Below, one piece after another: positions 7,594 to 17,190 of a DNA stretch of 64,000 bases. Where the stretch lies: positions 165,027-229,026 of the forward strand of contig NZ_FMZD01000001.1 in NCBI RefSeq assembly GCF_900101525.1, read 5' to 3'. Each line of letters starts with the position of its first letter. Position 1 is the first letter of the stretch. The stretch is from Marinilactibacillus psychrotolerans. Lineage in GTDB: Bacteria > Bacillota > Bacilli > Lactobacillales > Carnobacteriaceae_A. Made by a program: the position numbers and the translations under genes. The notes beneath the pieces were generated by a model. That model had not been told where the DNA came from and searched no databases. It was given only the letters and a program-made list of their open reading frames with translations.

Positions 7594-9522
7594 TTATTTT
7601 ACTGATTCTGATAGAAATCGAGAGATGAATTCTGCTTTAGGATAAGTGTTTGTTTCTTTTTCACCATATTTTCGAACACTTACACTATTACTTTCAACTT
7701 CACTATCGCCTACAATAATTTGATAAGGAATTTTAAGTGTTTGAGCATGTCGAATCTTATATCCCATCTTTTCATTGCGATTATCAATTTCAATACGTAA
7801 GCCCTTTGCAGCTAATTCTTCATTTAATTCATTGGCATAATCAGCATGAATGTCTAAATTAACTGGAATGATTTTTGCTTGTACAGGAGCCAACCATGTC
7901 GGGAATGCGCCTTTGTATCTTTCTATCAGATAAGCAACAAACCGTTCCATAGTCGAAACTACACCACGATGGATTACAACAGGTCGATGCGTATCCTGAC
8001 CATCTTCACCCACATAAGTTAGATCAAACCTTTCTGGCAATAGGAAATCTAACTGTACAGTAGATAATGTTTCTTCAATTCCAAGAGCTGTTTTCACTTG
8101 AACGTCTAATTTTGGACCATAAAATGCAGCTTCACCAATGGCTTCAAAGTACTCAAGACCCATTTCGTCAAGTGTTTCTTTTAACATTGACTGTGCTTTT
8201 TCCCACATGGCATCATCATCAAAATATTTTTCAGTGTTTTTGGGATCACGATAACTTAGACGGAATCGATAGTCTTTAATATCAAAGTCATCATAAACAG
8301 CCAGCATTAACTCAATCACTCGACGAAATTCTTCTTTGATTTGATCAGGTCTAACGAATACATGCGCATCATTCAATGTCATCTCACGAACGCGCTGCAA
8401 ACCTGACAAAGCTCCACTTTTTTCATAGCGATGCATCTGACCTAATTCTGCTATTCTGATTGGCAGATCACGGTAACTTCTTACATCATTTTTGAAGACC
8501 ATCATATGATGTGGGCAGTTCATTGGTCGAAGTACGAGCATTTCGCCGTCCCCCATGTCCATTGGAGGAAACATATCTTCATGATAGTGATCCCAGTGTC
8601 CAGATTTCTTATAAAAGTCAACATTTGCCATGATTGGCGTATAGACATGCTGATAGCCCATACTAATTTCTTTATCTGTAATATAGCGCTCGATCACACG
8701 GCGAATCGTTGCTCCTTTGGGTAACCAAAACGGAAGACCGGATCCTACTTCCGGCGAAAGCATAAAGATATCTAATTCTTTTCCTAATTTACGGTGATCT
8801 CGTTCTTTTGCTTCTTCGCGCATCTTTAAGAATTCTTTCAACGCTTTCTTATCAAAGAATGCTGTACCGTAAATCCGCTGCATCATTTTATTGTCAGAGC
8901 TGCCTCTCCAATAAGCACCTGCTAATGAAAGTAATTTGAAGACTTGAATACGGCCAGTTGAAGGAACATGAACACCTCTGCACAGATCCGCAAATTCACC
9001 CTGCTCATAGATAGAGATTACTTCGTCTTCAGGTAAGTCAGTAATCAATTCAACTTTATAAGGATCATTTTTAAATAAATCAAGTGCTTCTTCTCTAGAA
9101 ATCTCTTTACGAACAATGGGTAAATTTTCTTTAACGATTGCCATCATTTCTTTTTCAATTTTTTCCAAGTCTTCTTCAATAATTGGCTGTTCTGAATCAG
9201 TGTCATAATAAAATCCTGTGTCAATTGCCGGACCTACTCCAAATTTCACGTCTGGATATAGCCTTTTGATTGCTTGAGCCATTAAGTGGGCAGTTGAGTG
9301 TCTTAATACTTCAAGAGCATTTTCATGATCAGGTGTAACGATCTCCAGTTCCCCGTCTTCCTTTAAAGGTTGATTATAATCAACTAACTTCCCATTCCAC
9401 TTTCCAGCCAGTCCCTTTTTTTCAAGTGACTTTGCGATACTGCTCGCTATATCTTTTGGAGTTGCACCAGATTCTACTTCTTTTATAGAACCATCTGGTA
9501 GTTTAACTGCTATTTCTGACAT
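7594..9522 (-). CDS. thrS: threonyl-tRNA synthetase
   Basis: A class II synthetase that charges tRNA-Thr, with an editing domain that removes Ser-tRNA-Thr. The 642 residues hold, in order, a TGS domain (1-62), the editing/SAD domain with the HSTAHLM motif (about residue 75), the catalytic core and the C-terminal anticodon-binding domain. MNCPHHMM carries the zinc/substrate cysteine, and the [13 protein letters not shown] motif is present. The ATG has a strong AGGAGGAAAATCA ribosome-binding site. Expression is governed by the T-box leader at 9588-9856 and a dedicated promoter at 9863-9891. The gene lies between dnaI and the infC operon, a common Firmicutes order. Confidence 0.98.
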   Translation of the reverse strand: MSEIAVKLPDGSIKEVESGATPKDIASSIAKSLEKKGLAGKWNGKLVDYNQPLKEDGELEIVTPDHENALEVLRHSTAHLMAQAIKRLYPDVKFGVGPAIDTGFYYDTDSEQPIIEEDLEKIEKEMMAIVKENLPIVRKEISREEALDLFKNDPYKVELITDLPEDEVISIYEQGEFADLCRGVHVPSTGRIQVFKLLSLAGAYWRGSSDNKMMQRIYGTAFFDKKALKEFLKMREEAKERDHRKLGKELDIFMLSPEVGSGLPFWLPKGATIRRVIERYITDKEISMGYQHVYTPIMANVDFYKKSGHWDHYHEDMFPPMDMGDGEMLVLRPMNCPHHMMVFKNDVRSYRDLPIRIAELGQMHRYEKSGALSGLQRVREMTLNDAHVFVRPDQIKEEFRRVIELMLAVYDDFDIKDYRFRLSYRDPKNTEKYFDDDAMWEKAQSMLKETLDEMGLEYFEAIGEAAFYGPKLDVQVKTALGIEETLSTVQLDFLLPERFDLTYVGEDGQDTHRPVVIHRGVVSTMERFVAYLIERYKGAFPTWLAPVQAKIIPVNLDIHADYANELNEELAAKGLRIEIDNRNEKMGYKIRHAQTLKIPYQIIVGDSEVESNSVSVRKYGEKETNTYPKAEFISRFLSESVK

Positions 9523-9587
9523 TGATTTTCCTCCTAGTTATAATGTGATTTCATTTATTCAATGAGTTTTATAAGTTTAAAATATAC

Positions 9588-9856
9588 AAAAAGTCCCATT
9601 GAATAAGAAAAACTTACTCAATGGGACGTGATTTATAACGTGGTTCCACCCAACTTCATAGAAAATAAGAAATACTATCTTCTAACTTCGTTCAGCTCTT
9701 TAACGCAGAGTAACGTCTGCCTTTACTTGGTTCAAGACAGCGCTCGAAAGGGGTCAATTTCAGGTTTATTATAGAAGACTTTCAGCTATTGTCTTCCTCT
9801 CTTAATAATAAATTCCTAAAAAGGTTAGCTTTCTCTAAGCTTTTTAAAATTTGATT
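9588..9856 (-). promoter_or_regulatory. T-box riboswitch controlling thrS
   Basis: The minus-strand leader contains the T-box core GGGTGGAACCACG (9639-9651), whose TGGAAC pairs with the uncharged tRNA acceptor end. A terminator follows (stem about 9593-9627, T-run at 9588-9592). The Stem I region is about 9750-9840. The likely threonine specifier codon is ACC (minus strand 9754-9752), just before the sequence leading to the T-box. Uncharged tRNA-Thr should stabilise the antiterminator and turn on thrS. Confidence 0.92.
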
Positions 9857-9862
9857 AATAGT

Positions 9863-9891
9863 AGAATAACACGCTTCTTTGATTCTTTCAA
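9863..9891 (-). promoter_or_regulatory. thrS promoter
   Basis: TTGAAA (9886-9891), 17-bp spacer, TATTCT (9863-9868) on the minus strand. The predicted start near 9856 falls right at the 5' side of the T-box leader. Confidence 0.7.
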
Positions 9892-9903
9892 TACTTTTTT
9901 ATT

Positions 9904-10833
9904 CTATGAATGTCTTCTATTGTCACCTGTCATCTCTACTTCTTTTGACAGAAACTTAATTCGTTCCATAATTCTTTTTGCTTTTAATGGTTCATTTTCC
10001 CCTCGTTGGGTTACTCTGAAGTGTTCATCTTCTAAATGAGCCATATCAAAATTAGATGAGAAAAAGGTAGGCAGCTGTTCTTGCATTCTATATTGTAATA
10101 TAACGCCTAAAATATCGTCACGAATCCAACTGGACATTGAATCAGCTCCTATATCATCAATCATTAGGATTTTAGCTTTTTTGAAAATGGTCAATTTTTC
10201 TTCTGTTGTATTTTGACCTATAGAATTTTTCATTTCAACAGCAAAGCTAGGAAAGTGGACAAGTGTAGAGGGGTGCCCTTGTTCAGAAAGCTCATGAGCA
10301 ATAGCCCCAAGTAAAAAAGTTTTGCCTACGCCAAACTTTCCATATAAATAAAGACCTTGTTGGAATTCATCAGGGTTTTCAAGATATTGATCAATAAAAT
10401 CATATGCTCTTTCAACAGCTTCATTCCTACCTGGAGTACTTTCAAACTGATCAATACTAAAATTTTTTATGTCTTTTGGCATGTACATAGAATGAATCCT
10501 TTGATTAATTGCTGCTTGTTTTTGGCGGTTGGTTAAATCAGTAGAGGGTTCATAAGTCACATCAATTCGCTTATTGTTGATTAACAGTTTTGGAACATAC
10601 CCCGGCATTAGCTCTCCACTCTGAACAGCCGCTTTCTTTTTTTCAACAACAAACTCATAAAGTTTAGCTGCGCTTCGTTCAATGGCTTCTTTATCAAGAA
10701 TCTTACTGTTTTCAGCTAAGAATTTTCTTACATCCGGGTCTTTAAAAACTTCATTTCGAATAATCTCTTCATATTTTTCAGTCATCTTATTTGAATTCAT
10801 CATACTATCTAATTGCTTGCGAATACTTTCCAC
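9904..10833 (-). CDS. dnaI: primosomal protein DnaI (helicase loader)
   Basis: DnaI is the AAA+ ATPase that loads the replicative helicase DnaC at oriC and at restart sites. The 309 residues hold an N-terminal helicase-interaction region (1-130) and an AAA+ domain with Walker A GKFGVGKT (about 165-172) and Walker B ILMIDDIG. The start codon is GTG; its first base is also the last base of the dnaB TAG stop (10833), so the two are translationally coupled. DnaB and DnaI work in the same loading pathway. Confidence 0.96.
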   Translation of the reverse strand: MESIRKQLDSMMNSNKMTEKYEEIIRNEVFKDPDVRKFLAENSKILDKEAIERSAAKLYEFVVEKKKAAVQSGELMPGYVPKLLINNKRIDVTYEPSTDLTNRQKQAAINQRIHSMYMPKDIKNFSIDQFESTPGRNEAVERAYDFIDQYLENPDEFQQGLYLYGKFGVGKTFLLGAIAHELSEQGHPSTLVHFPSFAVEMKNSIGQNTTEEKLTIFKKAKILMIDDIGADSMSSWIRDDILGVILQYRMQEQLPTFFSSNFDMAHLEDEHFRVTQRGENEPLKAKRIMERIKFLSKEVEMTGDNRRHS

Positions 10834-12257
10834 TACTCACCACCGCCTTTCTTACGGTTACGGATGCGTTCCAATCGCTTCCTGAATTCTTCTTGTTTCT
10901 CTTTATCAACTTCTTCACCTTTATTTTCTTCTGTAGCCCATTTTGGTAAAGTTTCTTTCTTGATATAAGCTTTTTTATTATTTGTTTTTGAAGAATAGGT
11001 ACTTTGTCTTGTTCGCTTTGCTTCTCTTGTATCAGTATATAACTGCTTAACTTTTTTTAACGCTTCTTCAGGTGAAGTTATACCGCTTATAGCCCAGTCA
11101 TTAGCCACCTTTAGTGCCAAACTTTTTTCTAATACTGGAGCATTTTTCCCAATTAAAACATAGTTAATCAGCATATTGATTACCGAGGTGGGAAGAGAAG
11201 ATTGTTCTATTAGCTCTTTAATCAGATAAAGCTCATTACTCGAAACAAAGCCGCCCTTTTGCGCTTTGATAGAACTAAGGTATTCTCCAGGTTTCACTTC
11301 TTCAGCATGAAGAATCACTTCAATCTCATGATCATTAAATCCACTCTGACTCAGACGATATCGACGGTTAGATTCTTTTGTTTTTTCCGCTTTTATTGTT
11401 TGATCTACTTTATCCGTAAACTGAACTTTATTTGCTTGTTTTCGATGGAAGTCTTGCTGGACCTCCTGAGATAATTTATTACCATTAATAGTTGAAGATT
11501 CTATGTCCGTTGCCTGAAGTACATATTTCTGAAGTTCCATTTCATCTAATCCATATATTTCATGTAACGAAAGAATGATTTCTTTTATTTCATTAGTTAT
11601 TGATTTTTTATCAATGAAATGATTATTCAGTCCTTCTATAAAAAATGACCAATCAAAATCACTTTGTTTAGCTACTTCTTTAACTGCAGAAAAAGTTGCA
11701 ACTTCAATAACATCTTTTTCCAAGTCAGTAGTAGTTAGTTGATTATGCTTTTGGATATTAAAATGATAAACATCTAAAAATGATTTAGTGATCTCTTCGT
11801 ACTCTTCCACAAGAGGTTCTTTGCTAGTAAATTGCCGTCTAATATCTTTAAACGTTTTTTCTCCAACTTTTTCAAATAAAATCAGTTTCATCATATGATC
11901 ATTAAAAAATTGTGCGGCTGTTAATGGCGGCTTTAATTCAAATAAATACTGATCTGCTTCTTTTTTACTTTTATAGACGCTTAACAATCCAAGTCCTTCT
12001 AAGCGAATTCGTGCCTGGTACAATTCAGGTATTCCCATATCAAGTATGGTCAACAATTCTGATAACGGTTTTCCACTAGTCCACTCGGCACTGCTTTGTA
12101 AAGACTCTTTTAAGAGCATATAAAGTGCATATGCAGCATTACCGATTAGCGGTTGGTATATAGTTGTTAACACCCTGACATCTTGGTCAGAAAGGGGATG
12201 TGACTCTCTTAGGATAAAATAATCTTTTGGTTTTACATGCTGCCACGGATAATTCAC
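10833..12257 (-). CDS. dnaB: replication initiation and membrane attachment protein DnaB
   Basis: Low-GC Gram-positive DnaB (not the helicase) acts with DnaD and DnaI to recruit the replicative helicase to oriC and stalled forks. The 474-residue protein has the N-terminal winged-helix region (1-120) and a DnaB/DnaD C-terminal domain (about 290-400). It ends in a basic tail (RKRLERIRNRKKGGGE). A GTG start at 12257 is preceded by AGGGGA. It is coupled to dnaI by a one-base overlap and lies 39 bp after nrdR. Confidence 0.94.
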   Translation of the reverse strand: MNYPWQHVKPKDYFILRESHPLSDQDVRVLTTIYQPLIGNAAYALYMLLKESLQSSAEWTSGKPLSELLTILDMGIPELYQARIRLEGLGLLSVYKSKKEADQYLFELKPPLTAAQFFNDHMMKLILFEKVGEKTFKDIRRQFTSKEPLVEEYEEITKSFLDVYHFNIQKHNQLTTTDLEKDVIEVATFSAVKEVAKQSDFDWSFFIEGLNNHFIDKKSITNEIKEIILSLHEIYGLDEMELQKYVLQATDIESSTINGNKLSQEVQQDFHRKQANKVQFTDKVDQTIKAEKTKESNRRYRLSQSGFNDHEIEVILHAEEVKPGEYLSSIKAQKGGFVSSNELYLIKELIEQSSLPTSVINMLINYVLIGKNAPVLEKSLALKVANDWAISGITSPEEALKKVKQLYTDTREAKRTRQSTYSSKTNNKKAYIKKETLPKWATEENKGEEVDKEKQEEFRKRLERIRNRKKGGGE

Positions 12258-12296
12258 TGTACTATTTCCCCTTCCCTTTCAGTTAATTATACCCAT

Positions 12297-12761
12297 TTAC
12301 TGATCTTTCCGTTTTTTTTCTAATTCCTGCATTTCTTTCATGAACACTTCGATATCTTTAAATTGTCTGTATACACTAGCAAATCTTATATAGGCTACAT
12401 CATCTAATTCCGCTAGTTCGTCCATTACATACTCACCTATTTTAGTCGATCGTATCTCACTATCTCCATGATCTCTAATTTTATATTCTACACGATTAAC
12501 AATTCTTTCCTGTTCTTCAGCAGTAACTGGACGCTTTTCAAAAGCTCTCCTTAATCCTCTTAATAGTTTTTCACGACTAAATTCTTCACGTGTTCCATTT
12601 TTCTTAACCACTAATATAGGTGGCTGTTCTAATCTCTCAAATGTTGTAAATCGAAAGGCGCATTGCTCACATTCTCTACGTCTACGAATAGCTTTATTAT
12701 CATCAGCAGGCCGACTATCGACGACTCTACTTCCGTTATTTTGGCAGCGAGGACATTGCAC
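12297..12761 (-). CDS. nrdR: transcriptional repressor NrdR
   Basis: NrdR is a zinc-ribbon plus ATP-cone repressor of ribonucleotide reductase genes that senses dATP/ATP. I chose the GTG at 12761, which gives MQCPRC and a 154-residue protein as in other NrdRs, over upstream ATG/TTG codons. The zinc ribbon uses Cys3/Cys6 and Cys31/Cys34 (CEQC) with the RRRREC signature; the ATP-cone spans about 49-139 ([16 protein letters not shown]). It sits in the conserved coaE-nrdR-dnaB-dnaI order. Its targets, NrdR boxes before nrd operons, are not in the window. Confidence 0.95.
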   Translation of the reverse strand: MQCPRCQNNGSRVVDSRPADDNKAIRRRRECEQCAFRFTTFERLEQPPILVVKKNGTREEFSREKLLRGLRRAFEKRPVTAEEQERIVNRVEYKIRDHGDSEIRSTKIGEYVMDELAELDDVAYIRFASVYRQFKDIEVFMKEMQELEKKRKDQ

Positions 12762-12822
12762 AGTCATCAATCCTTTTATTATAATCTTTCTGATTTTTAG
12801 TTATATTTATTATACCATAGCT

Positions 12823-13428
12823 TTATTCGCTGTAATACCCTTTACTAACGAGCCACTTAACGACTTGTGCTTCTGTTTCCTCTATTGTCCCTTCATTGTA
12901 AATAACAATATCTGCCATTTCTATTTTTTCCGATAATGGTAACTGAGATTCAATTCTCATTTTTGCTTCTTCAACTGTAAGTTCATTTCGTTTCATTAAT
13001 CTTTTTAATTGGGTTTCTTCACTGACTGCTACAACCATTATTTCGTCCACTTCATTTTCATAGTGTGCTTCAATCAATAAAGGAATATCTAAAATAATCA
13101 ATGGCTCATTTCGTGCAAGTAATTTATTTTTTTCTGAAACTATCCATTCTCTAATATGATGAACTAGACATTCATCTAGTTGCTTTCTTTTCTTTGCGTC
13201 ATTAAATATAATCTGTCCTAATTTAACTCTATCAAGGCTTCCAGAATCTAATAATATTTGTTTTCCAAATATTCTAACTACTTCTTCCAATCCTTTAGTT
13301 CCAGGATCTAATATCTTTCTTGCTCCAATATCAGCATCAACAATTTTGAAATGATACTTTTTGAAAATTTGGCTAACTGTTGATTTACCACTAGCAATTC
13401 CACCTGTTAATCCTAATACATTTGCCAT
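12823..13428 (-). CDS. coaE: dephospho-CoA kinase
   Basis: CoaE phosphorylates the 3'-OH of dephospho-CoA, the last step in coenzyme A synthesis. The 201-residue P-loop kinase starts MANVLGLTGGIASGKST (Walker A at about residues 8-17), followed by the DAD substrate loop (IVDADIGARKI) and the LID region (about 143-155). Length is typical. It lies 28 bp downstream of mutM and 61 bp before nrdR in the polA-mutM-coaE cluster, suggesting co-transcription. Confidence 0.96.
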   Translation of the reverse strand: MANVLGLTGGIASGKSTVSQIFKKYHFKIVDADIGARKILDPGTKGLEEVVRIFGKQILLDSGSLDRVKLGQIIFNDAKKRKQLDECLVHHIREWIVSEKNKLLARNEPLIILDIPLLIEAHYENEVDEIMVVAVSEETQLKRLMKRNELTVEEAKMRIESQLPLSEKIEMADIVIYNEGTIEETEAQVVKWLVSKGYYSE

Positions 13429-13456
13429 TATCCTCTTCCTTTATTTAAAATTGCTC

Positions 13457-14296
13457 TCAACCTTCACTTGTCAGTTTCTGACAATTAGGGCATAAATGGG
13501 TACCTCTTTGAGCAACTTTTATTTTTTCTATAATTGTTTGACACCTTACACACGGTAGACCTGTTCTGCCATATACTTTTAGATTAGATTGGTAATTACC
13601 TAACTCTCCAAAGACATTTTCATACGTGCGAATTGTCGTTCCACCAGCTTTTACTGCTTTGTCTATAATTTCTAAAATTGAATAAGTTAATCTAGATAAT
13701 TCTGATTTTGTGAGCGTGTTCGCTTTTCGAGAAGGATGTATTTTTGCATTAAACAAAATTTCGTCTGCATATATATTCCCAATTCCTGCCACAACAGATT
13801 GATCTAAAAGGGTTGCTTTAATAGTCTTTTTTCTTTTTTTCAGTGCTTGACTTAAGGCTTCAATCGTCAAAGCCTCTTTTATAGGTTCGGGGCCTAATTT
13901 TATTAATGAAGGATGTTTAGCAATTGCTTTATAAGAGACTAGTGACATTCTTCCAAATTTCCTGACATCCAAATATCTCAGTTCTTCTCCACTATCCAAC
14001 TTGAAAATAACATGCGTATGTTTTGAAATTGATGAATTGCTTTTTTCAATTCTATATTTGCCTTCCATTCTAAGATGCGAAATCAGCACAAAATCTGTTA
14101 AATTAAACAACAAAAATTTACCTCTGCGATCAATTGAATGAATGATTTGGTCTTTTATTTCATTTTTAAACTGATTTATTTCTTTAGGTTCTGCTATGAT
14201 ACGATCCCACAAAACAATCGCTTCCGTAATTCTTCTACCTTTCAATAAACGTTCTAGACCCTCTCTTACACTTTCTACTTCTGGTAATTCCGGCAC
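13457..14296 (-). CDS. mutM: formamidopyrimidine-DNA glycosylase
   Basis: MutM/Fpg excises 8-oxoguanine and ring-opened purines, then cleaves the abasic site. The start is GTG, and after Met removal the catalytic Pro2-Glu3 (PELPEVE) is N-terminal. The DRRGKF lysine (about residue 57), the helix-two-turn-helix (DQSVVAGIGNIYADEILF) and the C-terminal zinc finger (CVRC...CPNC, about 250-273) are all present, so the enzyme looks complete at 279 residues. It lies downstream of polA, its base-excision-repair partner. Confidence 0.97.
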   Translation of the reverse strand: MPELPEVESVREGLERLLKGRRITEAIVLWDRIIAEPKEINQFKNEIKDQIIHSIDRRGKFLLFNLTDFVLISHLRMEGKYRIEKSNSSISKHTHVIFKLDSGEELRYLDVRKFGRMSLVSYKAIAKHPSLIKLGPEPIKEALTIEALSQALKKRKKTIKATLLDQSVVAGIGNIYADEILFNAKIHPSRKANTLTKSELSRLTYSILEIIDKAVKAGGTTIRTYENVFGELGNYQSNLKVYGRTGLPCVRCQTIIEKIKVAQRGTHLCPNCQKLTSEG

Positions 14297-14332
14297 TTGT
14301 TTCTTCCTTTCATTTTCCCATTACACATGGAA

Positions 14333-14355
14333 AGAAGCGAGAGTTTCTCGCTTCT
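14333..14355 (-). terminator. hairpin between polA and mutM
   Basis: Perfect 10-bp stem AGAAGCGAGA/TCTCGCTTCT with a 3-base loop, followed by TTTCC on the minus strand. The T-run is weak, so it may only attenuate transcription or stabilise the polA mRNA end. Confidence 0.55.
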
Positions 14356-14363
14356 CACTTTTA

Positions 14364-17027
14364 CTATTTCGCTTCATACCAGCTCTTACCCCAACTGCTT
14401 TCAACTTTCAAAGGAACTGATAAATCAACTGCATTTTCCATTACTTCTTTAACCAGCTTTTCTAGTACAGGAATTTCTTCTTCTGGAGCTTCAAAAATCA
14501 ATTCATCATGTACTTGCAGAAGCATAGTAGCTTTCATACCTTCTTCTTTAATTCTTTTAGACATATCGATCATTGCGACTTTTAAGATATCTGCAGCGCT
14601 TCCTTGGATTGGAGTATTCATAGCTGTCCGTTCTGCAAAGGTTCTTAAGTTAAAATTTCTTGAATTGATATCTGGTAAATATCGTCTTCTGTGAAATAGT
14701 GTTTCAACAAATCCTTTATCCTTAGCTTCTCTGATAATATTATCGATAAATAATTTAACTCCGGGAAAACGATCGAAATACGTATCAATATATTCTTGTG
14801 CTTCTTTTCTAGTAATATTTAAACTTTGAGAAAGTCCGTAGTCACTAATGCCATATACAATACCAAAGTTAACGGCTTTAGCATCTCTTCTCATATTAGC
14901 TGTTACTTCACTAGGATCTGCCAAATCAAATACTCGCATAGCTGTACTTGTATGAATATCTTGTTCATCTATAAATGCTTGTTTTAAATGTTCATCGTTA
15001 GAAATATGAGCTAGAACACGCAGTTCAATTTGAGAATAATCAGAAGCAAAAATCTTCCATCCTTCTTCTCTGGGAATAAAAGCTTCTCTAATTTTGCGCC
15101 CTTCTTCTAATCTAACTGGGATATTTTGTAGATTTGGATCAACTGAACTTAATCTTCCAGTTCTGGCTACAGTCTGCAAATATCGCGTATGAATTCTTTT
15201 CGTTTCAGAATTAATCACTCTGAGCAAACCTTCAATATAGGTAGATTGTATTTTAGCAATCTGTCTATATTGCAAAATAAATTCTACTATTGGAGCTTGA
15301 TCTTTTAATTTTTCTAATACATCTTGTGCCGTTGAATAGCCTGTTTTAGTTTTTTTAATGACAGGGTACCCCATTTTCTCAAACAATACAATTCCTAACT
15401 GTTTAGGAGAATTAATATTAAATTCTTCTCCAGCTTCTTTGTATATTCTTGCTTCAATTGTATTTAATGTGTCAGCAAATTCTGCTTTCATTTTTTCGAG
15501 ACGTTTTGCATCTACAGTAATTCCCTGAATTTCCATTTCGGCTAATACGATTGCTAATGGAATTTCCATTTCTTTCAACAGGTTCTCTTGTTCGTTTTCT
15601 ACTAGCTGTTCATTCATCTGATTTGACAATGAATAAATCGCACGAACTTTATGGGCTATATGATCTCGCATTAATTCAATATTTTCAGGAACCTGTTTCT
15701 TTTTCCCTTTCCCATAAACAACTTCATCAGGCGACAACCCTTTATGATGATGTTTATTTGCAATATCAGCAACATCCCCACTGCTACTATCTTCTGCGGT
15801 AAGTAAATAAGAAGCTAATAATATATCAAACGTCACCCCATTCAGTTTAGCACCTTTCCTATTTAGTGCTACATAAGTTCTTTTAACATCATAGAGCGTT
15901 TTGCTGACTTCCTCTGATTCGATCCATTCTTTAAGACTTTCAGATTCGAAGGCTACAGAAGGTTCTGCAACATATATCTTTTGATCATTTCCCCAGCCAA
16001 CAGAAACGATCTCTGAATGATGGTAATTGTCTCCCAACATTTCAATATAAAGGGCCATATCAGATTCAAACATATCAGACTTTATTTCATTTACATATTC
16101 ATAGTCAATTTCTTCGACCTCTTCTGCTAACTGTTCCATGTACTCTTCTGTATCTAGTTTATTTAGGTGAGACTGGAAGTCCATTTCTTTATAAAAAGAA
16201 ATGAGCTTTTCCATATCCATTCCTGTATAAGTTAAATCTTTTACGGCTATTTCAATAGGTGCTTTTAGATCAATCGTAGCAAGTTTTTTACTTAAGAAAG
16301 CTGTATCTTTTTCTTTTATTAAATTTTCTTTTCTCTTGGACTGTTTCATTCCCTCTATATTTTCATATAGTTCTTCGATAGAATGATATTCTTTTAATAA
16401 CTTCAGTGCGGTCTTCTCACCAATGTTTGATACACCGGGGATATTATCTGAAGCATCTCCAGCCAATCCTTTCATATCTATAATTTGTTTGGGTGTAATA
16501 CCCATTTCCTGCATAATTGAATCTGTTGTAAACTCTTTAAGATCGCTTACCCCTTTTTTCGTAATATCTACTCTGACTTTTTCAGATGCCAACTGCGTAA
16601 GATCTCGGTCCCCAGTAAGTATAACTACATCATACCCTTCTGCTTCTGCTTGCATACTGAGTGTGCCAATTATATCGTCTGCTTCATAGTTCACTAATTG
16701 ATAAGATTGCAAACCAAAACCTGCTAACAGATCTTTGATAAAAGGAATCTGTTCAGCAAATTCAGCAGGCATAGTAGAGCGACCACCTTTATAATCTTCA
16801 AAAAATTCATGTCGAAAAGTAGTCTTCCCGGCATCAAAGGCTACTAGCGCATGTGTAGGTTGCTCTTTATTTACGATTACTTCAAGCATATTATGGATTC
16901 CGTACAACGCATTAGTATGCAATCCATTACGATTTTTCATTCTCTCCAGCTGACTATGCAGTCCATAAAATGCACGAAAAGCTACACTATAGCCATCTAT
17001 TAATAATAATTTTTTTTGTCTCGACAT
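14364..17027 (-). CDS. polA: DNA polymerase I
   Basis: Pol I removes RNA primers and fills gaps in replication and excision repair. The 887-residue protein has the 5'-3' nuclease domain (1-290; LLLIDGYSVAFRAFYG, YEADDIIGT, GVSNIGEKTA), a central exonuclease-like domain (about 310-480) and the polymerase domain. That domain carries motif A (DYSQIELRVLAH), the O-helix (RRDAKAVNFGIVYG) and motif C (LQVHDELIFE). The central domain lacks an obvious DxE exonuclease pair, as usual in bacilli, so proofreading is probably absent. It heads the polA-mutM-coaE-nrdR-dnaB-dnaI run. Confidence 0.97.
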   Translation of the reverse strand: MSRQKKLLLIDGYSVAFRAFYGLHSQLERMKNRNGLHTNALYGIHNMLEVIVNKEQPTHALVAFDAGKTTFRHEFFEDYKGGRSTMPAEFAEQIPFIKDLLAGFGLQSYQLVNYEADDIIGTLSMQAEAEGYDVVILTGDRDLTQLASEKVRVDITKKGVSDLKEFTTDSIMQEMGITPKQIIDMKGLAGDASDNIPGVSNIGEKTALKLLKEYHSIEELYENIEGMKQSKRKENLIKEKDTAFLSKKLATIDLKAPIEIAVKDLTYTGMDMEKLISFYKEMDFQSHLNKLDTEEYMEQLAEEVEEIDYEYVNEIKSDMFESDMALYIEMLGDNYHHSEIVSVGWGNDQKIYVAEPSVAFESESLKEWIESEEVSKTLYDVKRTYVALNRKGAKLNGVTFDILLASYLLTAEDSSSGDVADIANKHHHKGLSPDEVVYGKGKKKQVPENIELMRDHIAHKVRAIYSLSNQMNEQLVENEQENLLKEMEIPLAIVLAEMEIQGITVDAKRLEKMKAEFADTLNTIEARIYKEAGEEFNINSPKQLGIVLFEKMGYPVIKKTKTGYSTAQDVLEKLKDQAPIVEFILQYRQIAKIQSTYIEGLLRVINSETKRIHTRYLQTVARTGRLSSVDPNLQNIPVRLEEGRKIREAFIPREEGWKIFASDYSQIELRVLAHISNDEHLKQAFIDEQDIHTSTAMRVFDLADPSEVTANMRRDAKAVNFGIVYGISDYGLSQSLNITRKEAQEYIDTYFDRFPGVKLFIDNIIREAKDKGFVETLFHRRRYLPDINSRNFNLRTFAERTAMNTPIQGSAADILKVAMIDMSKRIKEEGMKATMLLQVHDELIFEAPEEEIPVLEKLVKEVMENAVDLSVPLKVESSWGKSWYEAK

Positions 17028-17152
17028 GTGCTTCGACTCCTCTTATTATCCGCTCTTAAAGACACTTTTAATTTATTTTAACAAAAATAAAGAACACAAA
17101 AAAGAGAACGCCTTTGTGTCATGTATTCTTTTGGAGAATACGACTAAAAACC

Positions 17153-17182
17153 AAAAAACTATCCCCATCGAGATAGTTTTTA
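17153..17182 (-). terminator. terminator after murC
   Basis: Arms AAAACTATC (17155-17163) and GATAGTTTT (17172-17180), with T-runs on both strands. It lies about 10 bp past the murC stop and insulates polA. Confidence 0.75.
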
Positions 17183-17190
17183 AAATATAT

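Noticed and set aside
12762..12770. nrdR start at the upstream TTG or ATG
   Set aside because: NrdR proteins normally begin directly with MxCPxC, which the GTG at 12761 gives.
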